The notes: generated from the sequence alone by a model not told the origin. Shown: positions 33,808 to 44,032, numbered from the stretch's first letter. The stretch is 64,000 bases of DNA from Misgurnus anguillicaudatus (GCF_027580225.2 NC_073340.2:15260001-15324000), one strand, 5' to 3'. Numbers and translations are program-made.

Positions 33808-34621
33808 AGCTCACGTAACACACACTGTTTCTGCATTTCTGATGTTAATCTGGAGTACCTATAGAGTAGTATTACATCCTTTATATCTCCGAAGACTCTT
33901 TGGTTTAATCAGATTTATAAAAGAAAGATTAGCTTCACCCAATCTTTCTCATAACATACAAAAAAAATGAAGAAGGAGGAGTTACTACCGCGGGTGGAGC
34001 GAGTACGAGTCATGCAACACTATACAACACTGTTTAACTTATGATTCACTACATGTTCGTGTCATTTATATAATATGCACGTGCCTATTTCCAACATAAG
34101 ACAGAAGTCTTACTTACCGCGTGCAACTCGTCATGACCCAGTTGGGACTTTTCAATGAAATCCACCGCATCAAACACACACGCAAAACTCCGCTGCTACC
34201 CCTGATAATAAACTTTATCCATTGTTTCCATAAAGCTGGCTTTCTTCTCCTTACATCCAAAAACACACTTCTTCTTTCATGCCATTGTTGAGTTTTGATT
34301 TAAACAAAGCTGTGTCGTGTGATGTGATGTTTGCAAGTTCTAGCATCTCCCGCTGATTGACGGGTGGGCGGGTTTTCTGGGGGAAGTGCCCATATAAAGA
34401 AGTGATAAGTATAGAAACCCCTGAAACGTCAGCAGGACCCGTAATCGGAAAAAAAAACTTTCAGAAACTTGTACGAACCCTGGCGAAGTGCATTCGGTAC
34501 ATAAATACTTTGTAACACGCCCAACTGCTTTTTTGACACTTTGCCTACGTTTTGCATGAGGAAACAACTCTATAACTGTCTTAATAAGTCAGAATGCTTG
34601 AAATACCATTGAACCACCCCT
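33808..34621. mobile_element. TTAA-flanked element with THAP-like remnant
   Basis: TTAA at 33804-33807 and 34622-34625. Read on the minus strand it begins AGGGGTGGTTCAATGG and shares blocks with 12738-13135, including CTCAACAATGGCATGAAAG near 34285 and GTGTGTTTTTGGATGTAAGG, the family start of a THAP-like ORF (CVFGC with downstream KEKK). No catalytic domain. Confidence 0.7.
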
Positions 34622-34697
34622 TTAATATATGAAAGTGCAAGTTGGTTTTTAGTTAAGCCAGATCAAACATGCATTTTAGACCGGGACTTGGATTTAA

Positions 34698-34860
34698 AGG
34701 TGTAGTTCACCCAATAATATTTTTTTATCATAGATCACTTCCATGTCATTCCAAACCCATAAGTCCTTTGTTTGTCTTCGGAATACATTTTTAGATATTT
34801 CTGATATAAAAAAATGGGAGGCTTGTGTATGTCCTGTAGACTGCTATTCAACCGCCACTA
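34698..34860. mobile_element. Left half of a TTAA element (AGTTCACCC family)
   Basis: TTAA 34694-34697, then AGGTGTAGTTCACCCAATAA and TTCCATGTCATTCCAAACCC, blocks of the abundant zebrafish AGGGATAGTTCACCC repeat. The right half is missing. The matching right half of another copy is at 55317-55505. Confidence 0.65.
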
Positions 34861-35696
34861 TTCAAGCCCAGAATAGAATGACCATGTTTACATGAATCCT
34901 TATAATGCAATTTTATAATGGGATATAATGTTGTGATAATACTTTACCTTATGTTAACACAATACTTCAATTAAAATGATGCGATTAAGCTCATAATTGC
35001 AGCAAGTATAATTGTATTAAAACAGGTGGCGTACACCGTTTTTTAATCTCAGTATACGGACAACACTTTAATTGCATCTATATCGCACTAACTGAAGTGT
35101 GCGTGTGTTTTTGTCACGTACTTTAAGCGTAAATTTGTTTTGAACTTGACATTAGGAAGTTTTCCATGAACTCTGTCAACACGACTCGCTGTCAGCAGTC
35201 TGCCTGATAAAACTTTAATATATCATTTTAATATGATAAAACTTTTCGTCCAAGTTAATATTTGCAGCAGAGAGTGGCGGGAAAAAGCAATTTTGCAGGA
35301 ACTTGTTTCTATCATTTTGGGTTTGTTTCATCTACAGTGGTCCAAAATCTCAGCAGTATAATATCAAATAAATCTGGCTGATTGTTGTGTGTCAACACAG
35401 TAGTTTTTTTCTTTAGTATCATGGATTTCTGCTGATGTTTACATTCAGAGACCTGAATATCATAACGCCTTAGGGGTGAACTCATTTGAAGGTAACACAC
35501 TGCTGTATAACCAACACCCAGAATAATCTACAACACCCCAGCATTGTAGCAGTGAGTTTGGCATAGACTGATTTTGATCAGAACTCATAAAAGCTTGATT
35601 TTTTTACCATTGCAATTAATTTTTGAATGAATAATAAAATACTTTTACAAATAATTTTTGTTTAGACAAGAGCTGTATATTTTTCCGTAAAAAAAA
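34861..35696. other. Unassigned stretch
   Basis: AT-rich; an open minus-strand 62-codon frame (35312-35500) has no motif. Confidence 0.45.
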
Positions 35697-35886
35697 TACA
35701 CTGTAAGCCCGAACAGTACTACTAGCTTATAAAAACTAAGGTCACTACCGTTAAAATCTCTTGCTGAGTTAATCCACCTTTAAACTATTAATGTCTATGA
35801 ACAAATATGTATTTTTATGTTTGTGTGGCTCAGCATTTCTGAGTGAACACCGCTGGTTCACTCACTATGTTTAAGTGTACTGTCGA

Positions 35887-36141
35887 TCACGTGATATGAC
35901 GTCATGACGTACGGCTCTTATCTGACGTTACCTGAAAAATCTATCCAAGATGGCTACCCTCTCGAGCGACGTGGGATCGAGCATGAAACAACTTGTAAGT
36001 AAACTAAAACACTTCAAAACTACTTTTCATGTTGTAACATTGTAAGAATACCATATTACACGTGACATTTGACTGTTAAACAAGGTTATTTTCAATACAT
36101 AAGTTGCAAGCGCGCAACTTCACGGTGCCGCGCGCATGCGC
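35887..36141 (+). promoter_or_regulatory. CpG-rich promoter-like block
   Basis: In AT-rich surroundings this block contains a palindromic E-box TCACGTGA (35887-35894), a perfect CRE TGACGTCA (35897-35904), two further TGACGT half-type sites (35905, 35923), a YY1-like AAGATGGC at the first ATG (35950) and an exact NRF1 site GCGCATGCGC (36132-36141). A donor-like CTTGTAAGT at 35994 suggests a first exon ending there. These motifs are typical of TATA-less housekeeping or germline promoters. It lies 2 kb upstream of the SAMD3-like coding exons, on the same strand. Confidence 0.55.
35950..35994 (+). other. Candidate first exon / short upstream ORF
   Basis: ATG in a good Kozak context opens MATLSSDVGSSMKQL and meets a perfect donor GTAAGT. 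The next acceptor-like site (TTTTATTATAG before 36582) would add VEVEEVQ and a stop, so this is more likely a 5'-UTR exon with a small upstream ORF than the gene's N-terminus. A third candidate exon, 37107-37139 (after GTGCATGTGCAG, before GGTAAGTTA), is also possible. Confidence 0.3.
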
Positions 36142-37930
36142 CGAAGTCCGCATGCTAGTTAATGTTGTGGCAAGGGAATAATGTTGACGATAGTCAATAG
36201 CTCTTTTCAGCAAGCGATAGTCATTCTGTTTTTGAGTGTGTCTCTGCTGTTTGTGTTAAGCGCTCTGCTGTGGTAAGTTCAATGTGATGCTATGCCTACA
36301 TGCACGTGTTACGTGCTGCCTATCTGATATACCGCTACTCCGCCATGCTTCTATTTCTATACACGTTTTAGTACTAAGTTAATCTAAACAGGGAAACAAA
36401 AATTTTCTGAGTGGTGTAACGTTTGGAAACAATGTCGTAATGGATGGCAGAACCCGAGCTAACTTTAGTGGCAAACGATAGCTGTAACTTTTTTACTCAA
36501 AGTTAAGGTTATGGACATAATAGCTACCCAATGAACTCAGCAAGTTTTCATTAAACTTTTACAAACTTCTTTTTATTATAGGTTGAAGTGGAAGAAGTGC
36601 AGTGAGCATTCTCCAAAATCAAGGTGACCCAAATGTTAATTGAGTCTGTATTTTTTAGCATTTCTTTTATTTGAAGCCTAATTTATTAGTATTTACTCCG
36701 GTATAACACTATATCTTGAGCTAATATTTGTGAATAACCCTCTGAAGTGGAATTAATTTTAAATAATTAATTTAAAAGTGTAGGAAAAGTGGAAACAGAC
36801 ACACTCTGTGTGATTTCATAATATCAAAGCATTAAGCAGATCTGATAGCATTGTTATTTGCACTCTTGGTCATAAAGTGCTTCACTAGTTGGGGGATCAG
36901 CTCTGGTCTTGATCAGTTATTTTATGCAGTCAGCAGTGAATGCATGAACACTGCAGACTTTGATTTTTTTTTGTAAAGTGAGTTGTAACAGTATCTATAA
37001 AATCCAGTCTTTGTCAATTATTTTTGCTCTTTCTGTCCTTGAGTAAATCAATCAAAAGTCTCTTAAAAATGTAAAATCTTGCTGTCTGTTTTTGTGTGCA
37101 TGTGCAGACCTACAATCTTACCAGAGAGCAACTTCATTGGTAAGTTACATTACATGGAGTTGGATGTTGATGTTTCATTTAAAGTCACCATTATTGTAAT
37201 CTTGTTTGTTTTACATGAAATTGACTCTTACCTTGTTCAGTTTTTTTTGACTGCTATAACTTTTTGTGTTTAAGACATGTTTGTTATGGCAGAGAAAAGA
37301 CAATGCTGCGGCTCTTTGGTGGTGGTTGTACATAATGTCAGACATCACCATCATCGTGTATAACTTTTAGAAAAGATTTATTGATTTAGTGTATGCTCAC
37401 TCATCTGAATTATTTTTTCTGTTAATAATAAAATACTACAGAGCAAGGTCCAGCACTTTCATAGCAGTCTGCCCTTCTGAAGGATTTTGAACAACTTGTG
37501 CACATAAAAAAATCAGTTTGTTAATAAGACACAAACATCAAGAATCATAGTATGAATTTCAGCAGTGGTGACAAAGAATATAGTAAACATTTTCATTATG
37601 CTGCAGTGTATTCTGGGAGTCCTGGATGGGATTTGTAATTTGTTGATACCCAGCATGCATTGCAGCATAAAGCTTTTCATTTTATTGTCACCATTGTTGT
37701 GGCCTTTCATTTTATTGTCACCATTGTTGTGATTCATACTTGGATTCTTGATATTTGTGTGTCTACATTATACACTGGTTAATTTTTGGGTGTCAGTGTT
37801 TCAGAATTCTCCAGAATGATAAACTGCTGTGAGATAGCTGGATACCCATACTATCATACTATTTTCAGAGAAAGATGCTTGTGATAAGTGTGCAAACACT
37901 AAAATGCCTTAAACATTTGGTGGATGGAAA

Positions 37931-38302
37931 ATGAGCTTGAAATTTAAGATGGGGGATTATCGTGCCAAGCTGTCAAGATCTGGATGTTTAGAAGTGTCTG
38001 TCAATGCAGGTAAAAGGAGCAAAAATAACCCTGACAAAGAGCACCCACACTCCAACATAAAACGAGCAAGACGAGCTGAAGTGAATTTCCTTCCAAACTT
38101 TCCCAAGGGAGAAAGTCAGGCCAGTTTGGAAGAAGTGAGACTTCAGATTATGGACGAAGTTCAGAAGAGTCAGCAAAATCTACGCTTAATAGAAATGCTA
38201 ATGCAGAAGACCTTTGCGCTTCGTCGCCAGGAGATTATTCAGGAAAACCCACATGTGAAGGACTTCTTGGAGAAATGGCCGGCTCTTCGGATTGAATCGC
38301 AG
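37931..38302 (+). CDS. SAMD3-like exon A
   Basis: 124 codons without interruption. The donor CAG|GTAAAA follows RIESQ. Rich in Lys/Arg at residues 20-50 (KRSKNN, KRARRAEV), then a helical region with a conserved LRRQEI motif. Intact reading over 372 bp in a decayed neighbourhood argues for recent origin or constraint. Confidence 0.75.
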
Positions 38303-40128
38303 GTAAAACACAGACTCTGTCATTCTCTTTTCTGCCACTCTTCACACGTATTTCTATGCCAAATTTTGAATATGTCACATTCTAATGAAACAGCAAATGC
38401 AACTATTCACTGTGGGTAAGAACTATACCTTTTATGTGACCATGTTGCTCAACAATGTATTTTAATGGAACATGTTGCATCACAAATGTGTTGCAAATCG
38501 AGTTTTAGTCTTTTTATATAATTATTATTTTATTGTTTCTGGTTTTCTAGCTTTGTGCTGAGTTCCAGCACATCACAAACATAAACCTACGCAACCAGTT
38601 CTATGCTGTGCTTGACCAACATACAGCTGGACTGGTGGCATTGTATAGGCAGAAGGCGGCACGAACCGGAAAAATATCAGAGGCGCTGCGTGACATCTTA
38701 AAGGTTTATGATCTCCAGGTGAGTTTAAGATGAACTTTGAGCTTCAGGTCTGACTGGACAGCAGGTCCTCATGGTGTCATGATCTGTCTAACACTTTGCC
38801 AAATGCCATTAAATGTTGTCAGCACATCCATACTAAAAGAATAAAGAAATCTGTTATATTAATTTTGCTTGTTCTTCCAGGAAGTGCGCGATGTCAACAT
38901 GAAGCGTACTCTAGCCCTTCGTGCCCTCCCGGTATACCTGCGTGAGGATGACCCGCAGTTCTTTAAGACTTTGAATGTAAGTATTCACTATATTCACAGA
39001 ACTACTTTCTCACATGCTCTCGCACGCTCACACGCTCACTCTTTTCCACACGCTCTCTCTCTCACACTCAGACACACGCTTTACACGCTCGCTCGCACAC
39101 TCTCGCTTGCTCGCCGTCACGCTCACTCGCACTCGCTCTTTTCCACACGCTCGCGCTCTCTCTCTCTCACTCACTCTTGCTCTCTCTTATACACTCGCTC
39201 TTTTCCACATGCTCTCTCTCTCTCTCTCTCACTCCCACACACACACACACTTGCTCTCGCGCGCTTTACACGCTCGCTCTCTCATGCTCACGCGCTTGCT
39301 CTCGCACCCTCTCTCATGCTCACGCGCTCGCTCTCGCACCCTCTCTCATGCTCACACGCTCGCTCTCGCACCCTCTCTCATGCTTACTTGAGATATGCCT
39401 ACTATATACTATACTTACCTGTTGAATAATCACCTGTAATATACACTCATTGGACTTTTCATAAGGTACATCTGTGCAATCTAATTCAATCCATTAAAAC
39501 AACTTTGATATACATTCAACATCTATAAAGTTGATATATTTTCAGTTTTTGTTGACATTGTACGAAAGCTGAAAATTCTACTATGTTTATTACTGAGGTC
39601 ATAGTGGATGAAAATTATGTATTAGGGTGCATTATTTTGAATACGGCAAAATGTTAGGAACACCATTCAATATAATTAACCCACTATGGCACCACCACGT
39701 ATTACAACCTCAGTAATAAATATGAAGTAGAATTATCACCTTTCTGACAATGTCAACAAAAACTGAAAATGTGTAAAGTTCATAAATAGAATTTAAAGGA
39801 GAGCTGTTGTATTGGATTGAATTGAGTTACATACGTGCACCTGAGTAATTGGCCAGTGAGTGTACATGCAGTTGTCGTTTCTTCAAGTTAACCTAACATT
39901 TGCACCCTCTATGTGTCTTTTAGGTGGAGGAGTCAGATGAGCATCATTGACACACCTGTTGCTCTTGTCACAGCAGTCACAGATGACACTGCAGATGCAG
40001 TTCATTTCAGTCCTGCAAACATTTCCATTGTTGTGGAAGACAGTGTTGTGATGAGTGATATCCCTAACTTGGCTATATGCATTATCTTGTTCCTGTTTGA
40101 AATGTACACTTGGTGCTCTAAATCCTAA
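37931..40128 (+). CDS. SAMD3-like protein gene, N-terminus missing, possibly decayed
   Basis: Four phase-0 exons (37931-38302, 38551-38718, 38881-38976, 39937-40128) join to about 275 codons. The product matches the C-terminal two thirds of the multicopy teleost 'sterile alpha motif domain-containing protein 3-like' family as I recall it: MSLKFKMGDYRAKLSRSGC, NAGKRSKNNP, RRAEVNFLPNFPKGESQASL, TFALRRQEI, INLRNQFYAVLDQHT, LRALPVYLREDDPQFF, DTPVALVTAVTDDTADAVHF. Function is unknown; no catalytic motif or membrane segment is visible, and the SAM domain lies outside this part. Upstream of the ATG the homology (FGGWK) continues to a TAA at 37910 with no acceptor between, so N-terminal coding exons cannot be joined. 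The last exon stays in frame only if a downstream AG is used. The C-terminus after SDIPNLA diverges and stops early. It could be a young truncated paralog or a pseudogene. Confidence 0.65.
38551..38718 (+). CDS. SAMD3-like exon B
   Basis: Acceptor GGTTTTCTAG, donor CTCCAG|GTGAGT. 56 codons beginning LCAEFQHITNINLRNQFY, the most conserved block of the family, and ending LKVYDLQ. Phase 0 on both sides. Confidence 0.78.
38881..38976 (+). CDS. SAMD3-like exon C
   Basis: Acceptor TTGTTCTTCCAG, donor AAT|GTAAGT. 32 codons: EVRDVNMKRTLALRALPVYL, then REDDPQFFKTLN. The following 960-bp intron holds a pyrimidine-rich minisatellite and a Tc1-like MITE. Confidence 0.75.
39001..39390 (+). repeat. Pyrimidine-rich low-complexity tract with 32-bp minisatellite
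   Basis: Mixed CTCTC, CACAC and CTCGCACGCTCA units. From 39282 a 32-bp unit (start TCATGCTCACGCGCTCGCTC) repeats three times plus a partial, at 39282, 39314, 39346 and 39378. Ser/His/Leu-rich 'proteins' of up to 186 codons here are artefacts of this tract and of exon C reading through its donor. Confidence 0.92.
39442..39864. mobile_element. Tc1/mariner-like MITE in the last intron
   Basis: Ends TACACTCATTGGACTTTTCA and the inverse of TACACTCACTGGCCAATTAC, with TA at both borders, a family I know from cyprinids. Arms are inverted over long stretches (TTACTGAGGT/ACCTCAGTAATAA, CAGTTTTTGTTGACATTGT/its inverse). Confidence 0.85.
39924..40128 (+). CDS. SAMD3-like last exon, frame conflict
   Basis: The strong acceptor TGTGTCTTTTAG would start the exon at 39924 and reads VEESDEHH then stop. 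The conserved continuation IIDTPVALVTAVTDD lies in another frame, open from ATG 39937, right after a weaker CAG. So either an indel in this copy broke the frame, or splicing skips to the CAG at 39934-39936, 13 bp downstream. The C-terminal 20 residues no longer match the family. Confidence 0.55.
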
Positions 40129-40364
40129 AATCCTGCTTTTTATAGGTTTTAACAAACAGGATGGATTTGATGTCTTGATTTCATGTTTTGATACGTTTAT
40201 TTTTTATTTACTTTTTTAAATATTATTTTATTTCATTGGCACTTTAATGGTCATGGCTGTTACTAATGCTGTTTTAAGAGAGGCCATACTTTTTGTACTA
40301 AGCACTTTAAGATTCTCAGTTGCTGATTATCTTGTTTCTGTTTGATATGTAGAGATACATATTT

Positions 40365-40365
<1 letters not shown>

Positions 40366-40399
<34 letters not shown>
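40366..40399. repeat. (CA)n microsatellite
   Basis: About 16 AC units. Confidence 0.95.
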
Positions 40400-40401
<2 letters not shown>

Positions 40402-40804
40402 TGCACAACGATACACTAAATATGTTCAACAAGATGTTAGTTATATATCTAGAGCAGAGGTGTTTAATTGTGCTGTGTCTATGTAGATTTTAATTCCAAC
40501 TAAATACTTCACCACTGGTTAACACACTTACAGCTATTGGGTAGGTGGTCAAACTAGTATGTGACTTGAGTGTCTTAGCGTATCATGGCACATGTTTAGA
40601 CACCTCTGAGCTTGAACAGTTTTAAAACAAAATGACTGCTGTTGATGGTCTGATGTTTGTAAGACAATTTTAAGAGAGATTAAAAGAAAATGTACAACTG
40701 AATTAATTCGTTGTAGTTTTAACTTGTAAATTTGATTCACTTGTGGGTTATACACAAATACATTTTTTTTTAATTAAAATAAGTATAGATAATTATATAA
40801 ATTT

Positions 40805-41040
40805 GCATATGTTACACAATATTTTTAAGTACAGTGCACTTAAAAAAAATAAAAATAGAATTTAAAAATTTAAGTTTGAGTAGATTGTAAATTTTAATTA
40901 CCATTGGATCAAAATAATTAAGTAAAGAAAATCATATATATATGTGCGTATGTTAAACAATATTTTTAAGCACAGTGCACTTAAAAAAAATAAAAATAGA
41001 ATTTAAATGTTTAAGTTTGATTAGATTGTAACTTTTAAAA
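40805..41040. repeat. 141-bp tandem duplication
   Basis: Two copies starting at 40805 and 40946 share ACAATATTTTTAAG, CAGTGCACTTAAAAAAAATA, AAAATAGAATTTAAA and TTAGATTGTAA-type blocks with few differences. It lies just inside the right end of the candidate CACTA unit and multiplies its subterminal ACTTAAAAA motif. Confidence 0.85.
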
Positions 41041-41144
41041 CAATTGTACTTAAAAAAAATAAGTTAGTTACCTCAAAAGTTATTACGTAATCACTTTCTA
41101 TAAAAGTTTTGAGTACTATGACCTTATTGGGGTTTACAGTGTAT

Positions 41145-42207
41145 GAATGAACGTCTTAAATGTAAACTCTTGACATTTTAATATCACAAATAAATATATA
41201 TATATTTAGTAAACTGTAAAGATTGGGTAATTTTTCATATTTCATCACCTAAGAGTTTCCATGGCTCCGTTTTAAAACTAGATTGCCTGCAGCATTTTAA
41301 GACATCCTCGGTGATACTTCAACATACAGTAAAGACTTTTTCAAAATCAGTGTTTATATTCCTTGCATTGACCCTTTTATTTAGGCGTATCCTTTATATG
41401 AAAGGTGGTCTTAAAACGAATTGCGAGCAGAGTGACTGTCATCTACCGTATCTCCTTTCTTTTTTCAGTAATTTTTGTTATTTTATATTTCACATTAGTT
41501 TCTCTAAATATCTTCCCTTTTCTTACTTTCACCGGCTGTGTTCCTGCAAATCATTCCACACCATCATTAGATCTGTCCATCTCGTCTCCTCTCAGTCTCT
41601 GCTCATCTTCATCCATCTATAAAAGTCCCCGACAATCCAGTATGACTCATGCAACACAATTACTGCTGTACACACGGTGTCAGCTTACAAACAATCAGCG
41701 TTTGAAGTTCAAATACAGACACATGGAGCACTTTCTGATACAAATTGCTTGATTTCATGATCATTTCTCCCTCATTCCCATCTGTGTTCAGTCACAAATA
41801 GGATGGGAAAGCTGTCAATGATTAGACCGTCCCCTGGCAAGCATTAAAACCCATGCGCGTTAGGGACCGGCGTCCAACTTCTAATCCAAGTGCATTCAGC
41901 TTTAATGAGTCAATTAGCAGCCTATATTAACATAATTGACAAGCAAGCTGATGACAGGTCTACACTACACAAATCACTGTACTGCTCACAATACACCAGG
42001 CCCGGATTGGCCGCAGGACCAGAAACGTTCAGTTTCTTTGGGTTGTCATGCCACTGGGTTGAAGGGTGCTGTCCTTAGGCTGCCAGTACTTATCCAGCCC
42101 CACTTGCGTAATTTGCATGTGGTAGATGTCCAAGCCGCTTTTTTGCACAAGTTGATTGTGTCCTGAGTCCTGACCACTTATTGGAAGAGTTCTTGCATTA
42201 GTGTTCA
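41145..42207. other. Unassigned stretch
   Basis: Contains (TA)n at about 41195 and open frames at 41311-41752 without motifs. It looks like single-copy sequence; nothing can be called. Confidence 0.4.
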
Positions 42208-42211
42208 TTAA

Positions 42212-42432
42212 AGGATTAGTCCATTTTCTTAAAAGAAAAATCCAGATAATTTACTCACCACCATGTCATCCAAAATGTTGATGTCTTTCTTTGTTCAGTC
42301 GAGAAGAAATTTTGTTTTTTGTATTACAGGATTTTTCTCATTTTAATGGACTTTAATGGATCCCAATACTTAACGCTTAACTCAACACTTAACAGTTTTT
42401 TTCAACGGAGTTTCAAAGTGTTGAGTTAAGTG
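42212..42432. mobile_element. TTAA element, GGATTAGTC family, truncated
   Basis: TTAA 42208-42211, then AGGATTAGTCCATTTTCTTA, CCAGATAATTTACTCACCAC and TGTTGATGTCTTTCTTTGTT. The same blocks are at 51309-51530. It is interrupted by the foldback element starting at 42437. Confidence 0.8.
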
Positions 42433-42436
42433 TTAA

Positions 42437-43066
42437 AGGAATAGTCTACTCATTTTCAATATTAAAATATGTTATTACCTTAACTAAGAATTGTTGATAC
42501 ATCCCTCTATCATCTGTGTGCGTGCACGTAAGCGCTGGAGCGCGCTGCGACGCTTCGATAGCATTTAGCTTAGCCCCATTCATTCAATGGTACCAATCAG
42601 AGATAAAGTTAGAAGTGACCAAACACATCAACGTTTTTTTTCCTATTTTAATCATAAGTTTGGTGATACAAAATAAAACGTAGCGCTTTTCTAAGTGGAT
42701 TTAAAAGAGGAACTATATTTTATGGCGTAATAGCACTTTTGGGAGTACTTCGACTCGCCTGAAAAGTCCGCTCCCCTTCTCACACTCATAATGGGAGAGG
42801 GAGGGTGTTACTGCGCCGAGTCGAAGTACTCCCAAAAGTGCTATTACGCCATAAAATATAGTTCCTCTTTTAAATCCGCTTAGAAAAGCGCTACGTTTTA
42901 TTTTGTACCACCAAACTTGCTCGTATAACTACTCGTCTTAAATAGGAAAAACGTTGATGTGTTTGGTCACTTCTAACTTTATCATTGAATGAATGGGGCT
43001 AAGCTTGTTTGTTTGTTTGTTTGTTTGTTTTTATTTTCGAAGCTAAAGGCTATCGAAGCATAGCTT
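42437..43066. mobile_element. TTAA-flanked foldback element, copy 2, damaged
   Basis: Same family as 1047-1754 and in opposite orientation, as the central 65 bp is inverted relative to that copy. Left TTAA 42433-42436. The right arm is interrupted by (GTTT)n at about 43006-43035 and ends at 43066 without its terminus. Confidence 0.85.
43006..43035. repeat. (GTTT)n microsatellite inside a foldback arm
   Basis: Seven TTTG units in place of part of the arm. Confidence 0.85.
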
Positions 43067-43081
43067 TTCCTGATTTTTTAT

Positions 43082-43332
43082 ATGTCGCCTGGCGTTAGGG
43101 TTAGAGTTGGGTTTGGGTAGGGATGTCATTTTATGTAAAGCTAACCCTAAACCTAAAAAGCAACAATGGTAAAAAAAAAAGGACAAAACAGTTGAGTAAC
43201 CAATACATGATAATCACACAAAAACAGGAATTTGTTATACGATCACGAAAAATGCGGAAATTCGTGATAATATAACAAAAAAAGAATAAAAAAATTACCC
43301 GACTATATAACAAAATTTCGTGAGACTGGGCT
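43082..43332. repeat. Decayed CTGATCTCA-family MITE half
   Basis: CGCCTGGCGTTAGGGTTAGA and the GTTGGGTTTGGGTAGGGATG block match, inverted, the centre of 14127-14655. It ends in TTTCGTGAGACTGGGCTG. The left arm is missing. Confidence 0.65.
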
Positions 43333-43335
43333 GTA

Positions 43336-43783
43336 CATTTTGTATCGCAGCGTCCCTCTCCATCTCATGCGTTTACTTGTCCACACAACTTCCAACAATA
43401 GACATATAGCCGATAGCGAGCCTTCATGATGATAGTTGGCATGTTTGCCCATTATAGTTTTACATTACTATTATGATATTATTATTACTATGCTATTATT
43501 ATAATCAAAGTTTCACATTAACATTCCCACATAACCTGCACTTGAAACATCAATCTTTCCTAGCATGAGAGAGCTTGTAATGTGTGTGGCTTGGACTGCT
43601 TTTCGCACCTGAATTTTCCTTGCACCGGAGAGGTTATTATGTGCACAGGGGTTTAAAACCAGTAAGTGAGTTGTTCCCACTCCCTGGTACCCAAGGAATT
43701 TCAGAGCATCTGCATCAATGACACGATTGGATTAATGGCATCATTTTCAAGAAGGTTGTAGTTGTGACAGTGTTGCCAGCTGT
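43336..43783. other. Unassigned stretch
   Basis: No gene or recognised repeat. Confidence 0.45.
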
Positions 43784-43791
43784 CCTTAGCG

Positions 43792-44027
43792 CAGTGGTTC
43801 TCAAACGTAGAGATGCTGCCAGGGGGGCACAGTTTTATGACAATTTTTTAAATGCATTCATTTATCATAAATTCTGTGTAATTAAACATCCGAAAAATAA
43901 GGCTACTAACCAACAGCACTACATTGTATCACTTAATATGCTTTGTTTAATTCTAAGTTTGAGATTGTTTTATCTCATGATTTTTTTTGGGGGGGGGGGT
44001 GCATACCAAAAAGTTTGAGAACCACTG
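43792..44027. mobile_element. hAT-like MITE
   Basis: Inverted ends CAGTGGTTCTCAAAC / GTTTGAGAACCACTG (15 bp, perfect), with flanks CCTTAGCG / CCTTAAGC only partly alike. A GGGGGGCAC/GGGGGGTGC pair lies near the ends. Confidence 0.85.
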
Positions 44028-44032
44028 CCTTA

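Larger units (their letters stand above)
35699..41141. mobile_element. Candidate CACTA-type unit carrying a SAMD3-like gene
   Basis: The left end reads CACTGTAAGCCCGAA and the right end, inverted, CACTGTAAACCCCAA: 13 of 15 identical, with the CACTG start diagnostic of CACTA/EnSpm. TA borders both ends, a possible 2-bp duplication. The right subterminal region repeats ACTTAAAAA-like units (40830-41060). Inside are a CpG-rich promoter-like block and the SAMD3-like exons. No transposase is seen, so if it is a transposon it is non-autonomous or degraded. The alternative is two unrelated small CACTGTAA MITEs that happen to flank a gene. Confidence 0.4.

Noticed and set aside
34340..34567. 75-codon minus-strand frame as a host gene
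   Set aside because: Lies upstream of the THAP-like start within a TTAA element and shares its repeats with 12738-13135.
37107..37139. In-frame SAMD3-like coding exon (PTILPESNFIG)
   Set aside because: Splice sites are plausible but the peptide matches nothing I recall in the family and cannot be joined in frame to 37931; kept only as a possible untranslated exon.
39282..39385. CRISPR-like array
   Set aside because: Contiguous 32-bp minisatellite units with no unique spacers, in a vertebrate intron.
38869..39429. 186-codon open frame rich in Ser, His, Leu
   Set aside because: Only its start is exon C; the rest is read-through of the donor at 38977 into pyrimidine-rich low-complexity DNA.
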